Assembly (NCBI GenBank): GCA_002389785.1
Contig: DGQS01000133.1
Location: forward strand, 1-42,792
From: Bacteroidetes bacterium UBA4408
GTDB lineage: Bacteria; Bacteroidota; Bacteroidia; UBA4408
DNA: 42,792 nucleotides
Direction of reading: 5' to 3'
Within the stretch, counting starts at the first letter, position 1. Every line of letters begins with the position of its first letter. Shown one piece after another: positions 31,866-41,109 of the stretch. The position numbers and the translations under genes are program-made. The notes under the pieces were generated by a model that saw only the letters and a list, made by a program, of their open reading frames with translations, had not been told where the DNA came from and ran no database searches.

Positions 31866-33296
31866 ATGAAGTTAACTATTCCTGAAAAAGAAAAGCTTGA
31901 GATATTAAATGAATTAAAATTAGCCAACCTTGCATTTCAAGCTGTGTACCCCGGCGATTTGCCACATCGTCAACCGGTACATACTGTTTATGGTGGAGCT
32001 AATTTGTTTAAAAGCGATAGTACCGTTAAAATGGGAAAAGCTGCTTTCAAAAGTTTTATCTACAATGCCCCCAATTTCGCCATATTAGCCAAGGTGCTTG
32101 AATTAAAGGGTCATGCAAGTTTACCGGATACAGAAGCAGAGGTAATGGTTTTGGAGGAACGTTTGAATAAATTAAGCGATGAGCAGCGTAAATTAGACCT
32201 AGCATGGCTTCCTTACACGGTTTATAATAAGATTAAAGCCAAATTGCAAACTGAAGCAGTGGAAGATTTTAGAATCGATTTTGAAGATGGATTTGGCTAT
32301 CGTCCAGATGATGAAGAAGATGCTACGGCTGTTACAGCAGCCACCGAATTAGCAAAAGGAATGGCAGATAAAACGATACCTCCATTTATTGGCATCCGTA
32401 TTAAGCCATTTACCGAAGATTTAAAGTACCGCGGCGTTCGTACACTGGATCTTTTTGTGAGTACCTTATTGGAAAAAAGTGGAGGAATATTGCCTCCAAA
32501 TTTTGTGGTAATGTTACCCAAAGTTACGATTCCGGAACAAGTTGAAACCATCGTTAAATTTTTTGAATTACTTGAAAAGGCTCATCAATTGCCCGATGGT
32601 TCTCTTAAAATGGAGATGATGGTGGAAGCAACACAAGCAGTTATGGATGCAGATGGGAAAAATCCGCTTCTTAAATTAATTAGAGCCGGAAAGGGACGTT
32701 GCATTGCAGCGCATTTTGGAACCTATGATTACACAGCCTCCTGCAATATAACTGCACGTTATCAAACCATGGATCATCCGGTATGCGATTTTGCACATCA
32801 CATGACACGTGTTGCTTTGGGAGGTACCGGCATCATGCTTAGCGATGGAGCAACCAATGTAATGCCGGTTGGTCCACACCGAGGTGATTCACTCACACTG
32901 GAACAGGAAATTGAAAATAGAAGGGTTGTACACAACGCTTGGAAACTAGGGTATGGACACACCATGCATTCCTTGATTAATGGATTTTATCAGGGATGGG
33001 ATTTAAATCCGGCACAGTTTCCTATGCGCTATGCTGCCACTTATACTTTCTTTTTGGAGAGTTATGAAGACGCTGCAGTACGCTTGCGAAATTTTGTTGA
33101 AAAGGCTGCTCAGGCAACACTTTCAGGAGATGTATTTGACGATGCAGCAACCGGACAAGGTTTACTGAATTATTTTTTACGTGCGTTAAATTGTGGTGCA
33201 ATTACTGAAAAAGAAGTTCTTGCAACAGGTTTAACCATTGAAGAAATCCGTAGTCGCTCGTTTTATAAAATTTTAGTTGGCAGACGAAAAAAATAA
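31866..33296 (+). CDS. HpcH/HpaI (CitE-like) aldolase-superfamily protein, DUF6986-like
   Basis: 476 residues. RIDFEDGFGYRPDDEEDATA, IGIRIKPFTEDLKYRGVRTL, FVVMLPKVTIPEQVETIVKF, MEMMVEATQAVMDADGKNPL and RCIAAHFGTYDYTASCNI follow the strand order of CitE, malyl-CoA lyase and malate-synthase-like TIM barrels, with acidic residues (DFEDG, MVEA) in the magnesium-binding places. These superfamily enzymes form or break C-C bonds next to an oxo acid, often glyoxylate. As the last gene of an allantoin operon whose end product is glyoxylate, it may handle glyoxylate; this is inference. It is convergent with the xanthine dehydrogenase gene. Similar proteins in actinobacteria carry the name DUF6986 (recalled). 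Confidence 0.75.
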   Translation: MKLTIPEKEKLEILNELKLANLAFQAVYPGDLPHRQPVHTVYGGANLFKSDSTVKMGKAAFKSFIYNAPNFAILAKVLELKGHASLPDTEAEVMVLEERLNKLSDEQRKLDLAWLPYTVYNKIKAKLQTEAVEDFRIDFEDGFGYRPDDEEDATAVTAATELAKGMADKTIPPFIGIRIKPFTEDLKYRGVRTLDLFVSTLLEKSGGILPPNFVVMLPKVTIPEQVETIVKFFELLEKAHQLPDGSLKMEMMVEATQAVMDADGKNPLLKLIRAGKGRCIAAHFGTYDYTASCNITARYQTMDHPVCDFAHHMTRVALGGTGIMLSDGATNVMPVGPHRGDSLTLEQEIENRRVVHNAWKLGYGHTMHSLINGFYQGWDLNPAQFPMRYAATYTFFLESYEDAAVRLRNFVEKAAQATLSGDVFDDAATGQGLLNYFLRALNCGAITEKEVLATGLTIEEIRSRSFYKILVGRRKK

Positions 33297-33307
33297 TTCG
33301 CTTCTGT

Positions 33308-35557
33308 CTAAGCGTATAAATTCATCAGTATTTTTTCGGGAGTTAAGGGTGCACTTAATTCCATTGTATGTGAAGGGTTAAATGCCAACACTGCATTGCG
33401 CAGCGCAAAGTAAGCGCCAATGCCATACATTAAAGGTGGTTCACCAACTGCTTTCGATTTAAAAATCGCTAGATCACTTCCTTTCGTTTTTAAAGGGTGG
33501 ATTGTAATTTCTTTTGGAACCGAATAAATGTCGGGAACTTTATAGGTACTTAAAGCATTCGAAAGTAATTTACCCTCTTTGTTATAAACAACTTCTTCCA
33601 TTGTCATCCATCCAATTCCCTGCACTAAACCACCTTCAATTTGACCTTTATCAATAAAGGGATTCATGCTTTCGCCATAATCGTGCACTATTTTTACAGC
33701 ATCCGTTTCGTAGGTGCCACGCAAACAATCAACTGTCACTATAAATAAAGCTGTTCCGTAAACATGGTAAGCAAATGGATGACCTTTTTCCTTTCCGGAA
33801 TCAAAATTTATTTCAGGAGTTGCATAGTGTGCGCTTTCAGAAAGGCTTTCGCGATTGAGGTAACAGGACATAACTAATTTATTCCAAGTAATTTCGGTCG
33901 GAACATTTTTATGCAGTACGCATTCATCCTTTAATTCAAGATCGTTTTCGAGTGCGCTTAATTCTATTGCAGCACGCTTTAGAAGACGTTTTTTTATTGC
34001 TTCGCAGGCAAGTTGTGTTGCTTTTCCATTTAAATCGGCAGTCGCGCTTGCTGCTGAAGGGGAGGTGTTTGCAACACGGGTAGTATTGGTTGTTTCTACT
34101 TTTATTTTTGAGCTAGCTATAGAGAATATATTGGCTGCAACCTGCAACATTTTTGTATTAACACCTTGCCCCATTTCAACAGCTCCCGTGCTAATTCCCA
34201 CGCTACCATCCGTATACACATGCACCAAGGCACGCGCCTGATTCATGAGTGTTTTAGTAAAAGAAATTCCAAAGCAAATGGGCATAATTGCCATCCCTTT
34301 TTTTATCAGCAAATTACTTTTATTAAACTCTTTAACTGCAGTTCTTTCTCTCTCAAATTCAAATAAATCAGTTGCTGTATCCCAACAATTATGAGCTTCA
34401 CAACCATTTACAATTTGTCCGTAATGAAATACATTTCCATCTTGTAATAAATTTTTTTGCTGAATAACACTGGCATCTATTCCTAGATTTTCAGCTGCTT
34501 TAGCAATAGCTGCCTCAATTACAAACATTCCTTGTGGACCTCCAAATCCACGGAAAGCGGTATTAGGAGGTAAGTTGGTCTTGCAACTATATGCAGTTAC
34601 CTTAGTATGCGGAATACAATAACTGTTGGTAGCATGAAATAACGTGCGCTCCAGCACAGCCGGAGATAAATCAGCTGCAGCTCCTGCATTCTGATAAAAG
34701 GTAGCTTCATATGCTATTATTTTTAAATCGCTCGACAATCCTAATTTAAAATCGCTTGAATAAGGATGACGTTTTCCGGTCATACGCAAATCGGCCATTC
34801 TATCGAGTATGCATTTTACAGGACGCTTTAATTTTTTGCAGGCAAGTGCTGCCATAACAGCCCAAGTAGTTGCTTGGTCCTCTTTACCTCCAAAGCCTCC
34901 ACCTAAGCGTGTTACATCAACTTCAATTTTATGCATGGGTACACCCAACACTTTTGCTGCTGTTCGTTGCACTGCAGTGGGACCTTGAGTAGAAGAGTAA
35001 ATTTTTATACTTCCATTTTCAAGTGGTAAGGCATAGGCACCTTGTGTTTCAATATACAAATGTTCTTGTCCTCCCGACTCAGCAATGCCCTCAATTATAT
35101 GCGTGCAATGTGACCATTGAGATGCAGTATCACCAATTTGAAAAGTACGTGGTGGTACTATCAATTTATTATTTTTTGCAGCTTCCCTTGCATCCGTGAT
35201 GGGCTCAAGTATTTCAATGTCAACTTGTATTAATTTTGCTGCAGCTTCAGCTATTTCCTGACTTTTCGCAACAACTAACGCTATGGGCATTCCACAAAAA
35301 TGGACCTCATGTTCAGCAAGTAATTCTTCATCCGGAATAATGCCGCCAATTTGATTTTCTCCGGGAATATCAAGATAAGTCAGCACGGCTTCAACTCCAG
35401 GATAAGATTTAGCAGCATCAATTGACAAATGGCGTATTTTTCCGTGTGCAATTTTTGAATCGTAGGCAACAGCATACAATGTTCCTTGTTGCAATGCAAT
35501 GTCATCTACATAAATGGATTCTCCTCGGGTATGTGAAAAAGAGTCAATATTTTTCAT
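33308..35557 (-). CDS. xdhB: Xanthine dehydrogenase, molybdopterin-binding subunit
   Basis: 749 residues, full length for the large subunit of two-gene xanthine dehydrogenases. GESIYVDDI opens the aldehyde oxidase/xanthine dehydrogenase hammerhead domain. GGGFGGKEDQATTWAVMAAL, TAFRGFGGPQGMFVIEAAI and GAVEMGQGVNTKMLQVAANI are the molybdopterin contacts; KAVGEPPLMYGIGAYFALRN contains the conserved catalytic glutamate. The enzyme oxidises hypoxanthine and xanthine to urate. The partner subunit carrying FAD and 2Fe-2S clusters (xdhA) is not adjacent: 188 non-coding bases and then unrelated Fe-S genes lie upstream. It must be encoded elsewhere, be lost, or be replaced. xdhC lies 5 kb away. Confidence 0.95.
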   Translation of the reverse strand: MKNIDSFSHTRGESIYVDDIALQQGTLYAVAYDSKIAHGKIRHLSIDAAKSYPGVEAVLTYLDIPGENQIGGIIPDEELLAEHEVHFCGMPIALVVAKSQEIAEAAAKLIQVDIEILEPITDAREAAKNNKLIVPPRTFQIGDTASQWSHCTHIIEGIAESGGQEHLYIETQGAYALPLENGSIKIYSSTQGPTAVQRTAAKVLGVPMHKIEVDVTRLGGGFGGKEDQATTWAVMAALACKKLKRPVKCILDRMADLRMTGKRHPYSSDFKLGLSSDLKIIAYEATFYQNAGAAADLSPAVLERTLFHATNSYCIPHTKVTAYSCKTNLPPNTAFRGFGGPQGMFVIEAAIAKAAENLGIDASVIQQKNLLQDGNVFHYGQIVNGCEAHNCWDTATDLFEFERERTAVKEFNKSNLLIKKGMAIMPICFGISFTKTLMNQARALVHVYTDGSVGISTGAVEMGQGVNTKMLQVAANIFSIASSKIKVETTNTTRVANTSPSAASATADLNGKATQLACEAIKKRLLKRAAIELSALENDLELKDECVLHKNVPTEITWNKLVMSCYLNRESLSESAHYATPEINFDSGKEKGHPFAYHVYGTALFIVTVDCLRGTYETDAVKIVHDYGESMNPFIDKGQIEGGLVQGIGWMTMEEVVYNKEGKLLSNALSTYKVPDIYSVPKEITIHPLKTKGSDLAIFKSKAVGEPPLMYGIGAYFALRNAVLAFNPSHTMELSAPLTPEKILMNLYA

Positions 35558-35745
35558 ACTTACACAACTAGATCTGTTTTAAAATTTGGTTTAATGCCAA
35601 GGATCAGACTGAATTTTTTGGATGTAAAAAAAAGATCTTAAAATCTGAAAAGAAAAATGGCTTATAGCAATTTCTCAAATCTGATTAAAAGTAGAAAAAT
35701 AAATTGCGAATAAAAAGAAATGAGGAATGGAGTCGTATAAAAATT

Positions 35746-36537
35746 TTATAAATCAGCAGCTTTTGCAATAAGTTCAGCAACATCCAATACCTCGGTAGCC
35801 TGATCCTGTTCTTTAAGTTTAACACCGTCACGTAACATGGTCATGCAAAATGGACAGCCTGTTGCAATAACTTGAGGCTGTAATTCAAGAGCTTCTTCTG
35901 TACGTTCGATATTCACTTCTTTATTATCTTTTTCGGCTTCTTTAAACATTTGCGCACCACCTGCACCACAACATAATCCGTTGGCACGAGAACGTTTCAT
36001 TTCAACTAAGGCAGCATCCAGTTTACCCAATAAAGCGCGTGGAGCTTCGTATACATCATTTCCTCTACCTAAATAGCAGGGATCGTGAAAGGTTATTTTC
36101 TTACCTGAAAAATTTCCTCCTTCTACTTTGATTCTTCCGGAGTCTAACAATTGCTGAATTAATTGAGTGTGATGGATTACTTCAAAGTTTCCTCCAAGTT
36201 CAGGATATTCATTTTTTAAGGTATTAAAGCAATGCGGACAACCGGTAACTATTTTTTTTACTTCATAACCATTTAATAGTTGAATGTTGGTCATTGCCTG
36301 CATTTGAAATAAAAATTCGTTTCCTGCTCTTTTTGCTGGATCCCCGGTACAGGATTCTTCGGTTCCTAATACCGCAAATTTTACCTCGGCTTTTGTTAAA
36401 ATGCGAACAATTGCTTTGGTAATTATTTTTGCTCTGTCGTCAAAACTACCTGCGCAACCTACCCAAAATAAAATTTCAGGAACTTCTCCTTTAGCAAGGC
36501 ATTCAGCCATAGTTGGTACTACCAGTTCTTTCTCCAT
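35746..36537 (-). CDS. CCG-domain Fe-S protein (HdrB/GlpC-like)
   Basis: 263 residues with two cysteine-rich CCG domains. LFWVGCAGSFDDRAK and GCPHCFNTLKNEY form the first; HDPCYLGRGNDVY, LCCGAGGAQMF and ATGCPFCMTMLRDG form the second, with the full CX(n)CCGX(n)CXXC pattern. Such proteins are paired with 4Fe-4S dicluster proteins and move electrons (as in HdrB of heterodisulfide reductase or GlpC). Here the partner with membrane helices and two 4Fe-4S motifs is at 37278-38645, with one SIMPL gene between. Reads from ATG 36537. Substrate unknown; redox role confident. Confidence 0.9.
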   Translation of the reverse strand: MEKELVVPTMAECLAKGEVPEILFWVGCAGSFDDRAKIITKAIVRILTKAEVKFAVLGTEESCTGDPAKRAGNEFLFQMQAMTNIQLLNGYEVKKIVTGCPHCFNTLKNEYPELGGNFEVIHHTQLIQQLLDSGRIKVEGGNFSGKKITFHDPCYLGRGNDVYEAPRALLGKLDAALVEMKRSRANGLCCGAGGAQMFKEAEKDNKEVNIERTEEALELQPQVIATGCPFCMTMLRDGVKLKEQDQATEVLDVAELIAKAADL

Positions 36538-36538
36538 G

Positions 36539-37285
36539 TTAGTTTATTTCAAAATCACAGTTTAGCGTAATTGATGCTGTTTTTCGTTTTGAAGAGGTAT
36601 TAAAAGTACCTCCCCAGGAATAATCTTCTCCTGCATTTTGTCCTACTATTTGAAAGACTCCCATGCTTGCATTTTTTAAATTGCCCAGTTTATTTCTAGC
36701 GTTTTCGGCAATGCTTTGTGCCCTGCTGCGAGCATCCTTTGTAGCTTCCGAAATCATTTCCACTTTTAAGGCAGCTAATTTAGTGTAATAGTAACGCGGA
36801 TTTTCGGAGTAGAATTCAATTCCCTGATTAATTAATTCGGTTACTTCTCGCGAAAGATTTTCTATTTTTTCTACTTCCTTTGATTCAATGGTGATGCTTT
36901 GATTTAATGTATACCCAATGAATTTTCGTCCGGTTAACCGACCTTCATTGTCAAATAATTCATCAAAATTTTTAGAAATTGTAACTGAAGAAAAAATAAG
37001 TTCCTTTTCACTTACACCTTTGGATGTGAAGTATTTTTGAATTAATTCGCGATCGTTGTTAAGCAGCTGATATGCTTGTTTTAATTCAAAAGAGGAACGG
37101 CTAAAACTTCCTGTCCAAACGACCAGATCGGAAACAAAATCGCGAGAACCCAAACCGGTTACTGAAATTTTTTGTGTGTAATTATTCCTGTTTTTAAAGG
37201 CACTTCCTAAAATTGCTGCTGCACACACAACTGCTAATGCAATAAGAAAAGTAGAGATGTACTTTTTATTTTCCATGTTATTCAT
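36539..37285 (-). CDS. SIMPL-domain (DUF541) protein
   Basis: 248 residues. One N-terminal membrane segment (YISTFLIALAVVCAAAILGS) anchors it with the rest outside the cytoplasm. QKISVTGLGSRDFVSDLVVW opens the SIMPL domain, and the middle is helical with KAQ-like segments such as ISEATKDARSRAQSIAENAR and a final beta stretch TASITLNCDFEIN. SIMPL proteins form oligomers at the membrane with no agreed function. It sits between two Fe-S protein genes that are normally partners. The start overlaps the upstream gene by 8 bases (an alternative ATG lies at 37276), so coupling is likely. Family call good. Confidence 0.85.
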   Translation of the reverse strand: MNNMENKKYISTFLIALAVVCAAAILGSAFKNRNNYTQKISVTGLGSRDFVSDLVVWTGSFSRSSFELKQAYQLLNNDRELIQKYFTSKGVSEKELIFSSVTISKNFDELFDNEGRLTGRKFIGYTLNQSITIESKEVEKIENLSREVTELINQGIEFYSENPRYYYTKLAALKVEMISEATKDARSRAQSIAENARNKLGNLKNASMGVFQIVGQNAGEDYSWGGTFNTSSKRKTASITLNCDFEIN

Positions 37286-38645
37286 TTTTCCAATTTAATC
37301 GATCGGCCGGTGAAAATTGCCAAGGTGCTCCATTGTTTTCAATATTGGTAAACATAGCATTTAACGCAGCGGGAGCATCCGATTGCTCCATAACGAGGTA
37401 TCTCCGTAAATCGATAATGATTGAAAGAGGATCAATATTAATCGGACAAGATTCAGTACACGCATTACACGTGGTGCATGCCCAAAGTTCTTCAGCAGTG
37501 ATATAGTCTCCAACTAAAGCTTTTGAATCGGAATAATTTACTCCATTTTTATCTATTCCTTTTCCAAGTTCTTCCATACGGTCGCGTGTATCCATCATAA
37601 TTTTACGTGGCGACAAAAGTTTACCGGTTTGATTAGCCGGACAATTACTCGTGCAACGCCCGCATTCTGTGCAACTGTAAGCGTCCATTAATTGTTTCCA
37701 ACTTAAATCAGGAACATCTTTTGCTCCGAATTTAGCAGGTGGCGCATCGCTAACAGGAGGCACTGCGCTGGGATCAAGCATTAATTTTACTTCATTGGTA
37801 ACTGATTCAAGATTGGAGAACTTTCCTTTAGGTTTTAAATTAGAATAAAATACAGTTGGGAATGCAAGCAAAATATGGAAGTGTTTGGAATAGGGGATGT
37901 AATTTAAAAAGGCAATAATTCCAAGTATATGAAACCACCAACAAACGCGTTCAATGTAATGCAATGCTATAGGATTGCTCGGTAAAAATCCGGTTAAATA
38001 GGCGCTTACAGGAAAATACAGTCCTTTTCCAGCTTGACTTTGTTCACCAAATATTTTAGTCGCAGCTTCGGCAAATTCGGGCAATAGAATGCCCCCGCTT
38101 AATTTACCATAGCTCATCATAACTCCATCGGCAGCATTCATAATTAAAAATGCCGACATCAATACAATTTCGGTAGTCAATATTATTGCAGCATCATTTC
38201 TGGGCCAACCTTCTAACTCTTTATTCATAAAGCGTTTTAGTTTCAGCACATACCTGCGAATGAGGAATATAGCACAACCTAAAATTACAAGTAATGCAAG
38301 GAATTCGAACGAGGCAATTAACAAGTAATAAAAGTACCCCATAAATGCAAAAATGCGATGCGTACCAAAAATGCCATCAATAATTATTTCGAGTACTTCA
38401 ATGTTAATTATGATAAATCCTAGATACACAAATATGTGCAAGATACCGGCAACCGGTCGTACTACCATTTTACTCTGACCTATGGCAACTTTTGCCATCA
38501 ATTTCCATCGTTCATTCAAATTGTCGGAAATATCTAAAGCTCTGCCTAGCAGAATATTTCTTCTTATTTTCTGAGCATTTCGGGCAAACCAATAAATACC
38601 ACCTGCCAGAAGCACACAAAATATCAGGTTATCTATCCAATTCAT
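37278..38645 (-). CDS. Membrane-bound 4Fe-4S dicluster protein (Hdr-like)
   Basis: 455 residues. Residues 1-270 contain about six membrane helices (FIDNL-type start MNWIDNLIFCVLLAGGIYWF, then IAGILHIFVYLGFIIIN-like stretches). After a proline-rich linker the soluble tail carries two 4Fe-4S motifs, CTECGRCTSNCP and CTTCNACTESCP, near residues 325 and 390. The layout matches HdrC/HdrE-type fusions and the nitrate-reductase-gamma-like membrane subunits used with CCG proteins in Bacteroidota. It probably exchanges electrons between quinone and the CCG partner at 35746-36537. The downstream gene overlaps it by 8 bases. Confidence 0.88.
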   Translation of the reverse strand: MNWIDNLIFCVLLAGGIYWFARNAQKIRRNILLGRALDISDNLNERWKLMAKVAIGQSKMVVRPVAGILHIFVYLGFIIINIEVLEIIIDGIFGTHRIFAFMGYFYYLLIASFEFLALLVILGCAIFLIRRYVLKLKRFMNKELEGWPRNDAAIILTTEIVLMSAFLIMNAADGVMMSYGKLSGGILLPEFAEAATKIFGEQSQAGKGLYFPVSAYLTGFLPSNPIALHYIERVCWWFHILGIIAFLNYIPYSKHFHILLAFPTVFYSNLKPKGKFSNLESVTNEVKLMLDPSAVPPVSDAPPAKFGAKDVPDLSWKQLMDAYSCTECGRCTSNCPANQTGKLLSPRKIMMDTRDRMEELGKGIDKNGVNYSDSKALVGDYITAEELWACTTCNACTESCPINIDPLSIIIDLRRYLVMEQSDAPAALNAMFTNIENNGAPWQFSPADRLNWKNE

Positions 38646-38752
38646 TTTTTACTTTTTATCGATAAAACATTGATGCAAGGAGCAAGTTTAAAGCTACTTC
38701 CGCTGATTGTTAAAATACATTGTAAAGCTAAGGGCTAAGTTAACAAGTTGCA

Positions 38753-39706
38753 TTACTTCGAATCTTTTTTGCCAAACACACTCAGGTGAACATAACGACC
38801 GGGGTGTTGATTTAAATCAATAAGTAGTTTATCTAAATTTTTTGAAGCAGAAGTTAGGTTGTTGTAGAGTGAATCATTATTAACCAGTAAGCCTATGGAG
38901 CCTTTACCTGAATTTATTTTTGCTGCAATAATATCAATATTTTTTATTGCAGAGTTTGCATTGTTTATGGTAGTTGCAATGTTTGCTTTTGCTAATGAGT
39001 CGCTGATAGTGTTAAAGTTTTTGAGAATAGCTGCTAAGTCTTTATTTCCGGTTTTTAAATTTCCAGTGATGGATTCAACATTCTGTAAAATATTATCGAG
39101 TCTAACTTTTTCAGAGACAAGCAATCCATCTGCTTGAGCGGTCATGGAATTTAAATTTTTCAAAGTGTTTTTTAAATTATTGCCACCACCTTGATTAATA
39201 ATTCCATTCACGCTAGCAACTAAAGAATCAATTGTTACAATTAATTTTTCGGCTTTGTTTTTAATAGGTAAAACCTGATCACCGATATCATCTAGCATTT
39301 TTGACTTAACATCACCGGCAAGTGTATCACCGCTTTCGGCAAATGCTTTTGAATCGCCTAGTACCAAATTAATTGCCTGAGTGCCCAATAAACCATTTGC
39401 AAATACTCGTGCAACCGTATTTTTTGGAATGGTCAAATCATTTTCTTTCAAACTAATTTCAACAATCATTTTTCCTGAATTGTCGGGATGAAAAAAAATA
39501 TGATTTACTTGACCAACAATAAATCCGTTTATAAACACCGGATTTGCTTCCGTTAAACCGTCAACATTTTCATAAATGGCAAAAAAGTGAGTTCTATTTG
39601 TAAAAATGTTTTTTCCTTTTAAAAAGTTTAATCCATATACCAGCAAAAAGATAGCGCCGGCTACTATCAATCCAATTTTTGCTTCTCTTGATAAGTTGAG
39701 TTTCAT
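38753..39706 (-). CDS. MlaD/MCE-family protein
   Basis: 317 residues. A single N-terminal membrane helix (KIGLIVAGAIFLLVYGLNFL) is followed by the MCE domain: FFAIYENVDGLTEANPVFIN, GQVNHIFFHPDNSGKMIVE and VFANGLLGTQAINLVLG. The rest (about 160-317) is a long helical, asparagine-rich coil, as in other MlaD homologues of this phylum. Such proteins form hexameric rings in the periplasm that carry phospholipids between the inner and outer membranes, usually with a MlaE/MlaF transporter coded elsewhere. It lies 39 bases after the amidase gene and 107 bases before the Fe-S gene in the direction of transcription. Confident. Confidence 0.92.
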   Translation of the reverse strand: MKLNLSREAKIGLIVAGAIFLLVYGLNFLKGKNIFTNRTHFFAIYENVDGLTEANPVFINGFIVGQVNHIFFHPDNSGKMIVEISLKENDLTIPKNTVARVFANGLLGTQAINLVLGDSKAFAESGDTLAGDVKSKMLDDIGDQVLPIKNKAEKLIVTIDSLVASVNGIINQGGGNNLKNTLKNLNSMTAQADGLLVSEKVRLDNILQNVESITGNLKTGNKDLAAILKNFNTISDSLAKANIATTINNANSAIKNIDIIAAKINSGKGSIGLLVNNDSLYNNLTSASKNLDKLLIDLNQHPGRYVHLSVFGKKDSK

Positions 39707-39745
39707 AATTAATGCTACTTTTTTTACGGAAAAACTGAGATGAAA

Positions 39746-41002
39746 TTATTTTTTTTGCAACAACAATGCGTCTTTCATGTTAATTCGCTTACCATCTTTA
39801 AACGCCACCACAAATGCTTCTTTAAACCCACTAGCGCGCACGTCCTTTTGTAAATTCATGGCATCATTTAAATCATCGAAGTTGCCAACAGTATATTTAT
39901 ACATTCCATTTTCAACGTATTCTGATACTTCTTTGAGCTGTTTAAACTGATTCGAAGTTAGTGGAATTTTTTTATCTGAACTGCTAAATTGCACTTTGTA
40001 GGAAACGGCACCTTGTGCTGAATTTTCTACTACACTACGATCTGTTTTTTTGCTCTGCACCGAATCGGCAATCTTTGTTGAATCTTCGGCAATTTTTACA
40101 TCTGCAGGAACCGGTTTATTAGGCACAGGTTTCTTGTATAAATTTTCTTTGGGTTTTTCTTCTGATTTAATTTCTTGTTTTAATTCATTTCGAACGCCTT
40201 CATTTTTTTTACCATCATCAAGATCGCCTTTGTATTTGCGAAAAGCACGATAAATACTTTCAGCAATTTTTTGCTGCCCTTTATCAGTAACCATCAAGCG
40301 TTCATCTTCAGGATTTGTTAAAAAGCCTGTTTCAATTAATATACTGGGCATTGCAGTATACACCAAAACTAAAAAACCGGCTTGTTTAACTCCCCGGTCA
40401 AATCGCTTATCTACATCTCTGAATTCATCTTGAACTAAGGAAGCTATGGTTAAACTTTGCTCAAGAAATGCATTTTGATACAAGGTAAAAATAATACTTG
40501 CTTCGGGCGAATTGGGATCAAACCCATCGTATTTGGTTTTGTAATCTTTCTCTAATAATACGGATTCATTTTCTCGTTTTGCCACATCTAAATTGTCGGC
40601 GCTGCGATGTAATCCCATACTAAATGTTTCAACTCCATAAGCATTGCTTTTGCCTGAATTGCAATGAATTGAAATAAATAAATCAGCATGATTACGATTG
40701 GCAATATTGGCGCGCTCATGCAATTCTATAAACTCATCTTTTTCACGCGTATACACCACTTTTACATCCGGATGGTTTTCTGAAATCAACTTTCCTAATT
40801 TTAGGGCAACCGATAAAGTAACTTCCTTTTCCTTGCCCTTTCTTCCGTGGCAACCGGGGTCGTGACCACCATGTCCGGCATCAATGACAATTGTTTTTAA
40901 AGCCGGATTTTTTTTCATTAGATTTCCTGCATAGCAGTTAATTACTTGCATACAGCAAATACCTAAACATAAAATGATGGAAGTTGATGGGAGTATTTTC
41001 AA
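39746..41002 (-). CDS. N-acetylmuramoyl-L-alanine amidase with a C-terminal SPOR-like domain
   Basis: 418 residues with an N-terminal export signal (MKILPSTSIILCLGICCMQV). The Amidase_3 zinc residues are visible: IDAGHGGHDPGCHG (H), KGKEKEVTLSVALKLG (E), DLFISIHCNS (H) and PSILIETGFLTNPEDERLM (catalytic E). A charged linker of about 75 residues (KSEEKPKENLYKKPVPNKP and similar) follows, then residues about 335-418 (VSYKVQFSSSDKKIPLTSNQ to DVRASGFKEAFVVAFKDGKR) form a SPOR-like domain that binds denuded glycan at division sites. It cuts the stem peptide from MurNAc. It is divergent from the LptD-like gene. Confidence 0.92.
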   Translation of the reverse strand: MKILPSTSIILCLGICCMQVINCYAGNLMKKNPALKTIVIDAGHGGHDPGCHGRKGKEKEVTLSVALKLGKLISENHPDVKVVYTREKDEFIELHERANIANRNHADLFISIHCNSGKSNAYGVETFSMGLHRSADNLDVAKRENESVLLEKDYKTKYDGFDPNSPEASIIFTLYQNAFLEQSLTIASLVQDEFRDVDKRFDRGVKQAGFLVLVYTAMPSILIETGFLTNPEDERLMVTDKGQQKIAESIYRAFRKYKGDLDDGKKNEGVRNELKQEIKSEEKPKENLYKKPVPNKPVPADVKIAEDSTKIADSVQSKKTDRSVVENSAQGAVSYKVQFSSSDKKIPLTSNQFKQLKEVSEYVENGMYKYTVGNFDDLNDAMNLQKDVRASGFKEAFVVAFKDGKRINMKDALLLQKK

Positions 41003-41057
41003 TTTTTACAAGGCTACTTTAACACTAATTACAATACTGTCAATTAACAATTTTCGT

Positions 41058-41065
41058 TAGCTTTG
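41058..41065 (+). promoter_or_regulatory. Likely -7 element for the LptD-like gene
   Basis: TAGCTTTG fits TAnnTTTG and lies 45 bases before the first possible start of the gene. No clear -33 element was seen at the standard distance. Confidence 0.4.
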
Positions 41066-41109
41066 ACGCTTTATTTTATCTGTAGTTTTTACAAAAATAG
41101 GATTAAAAG

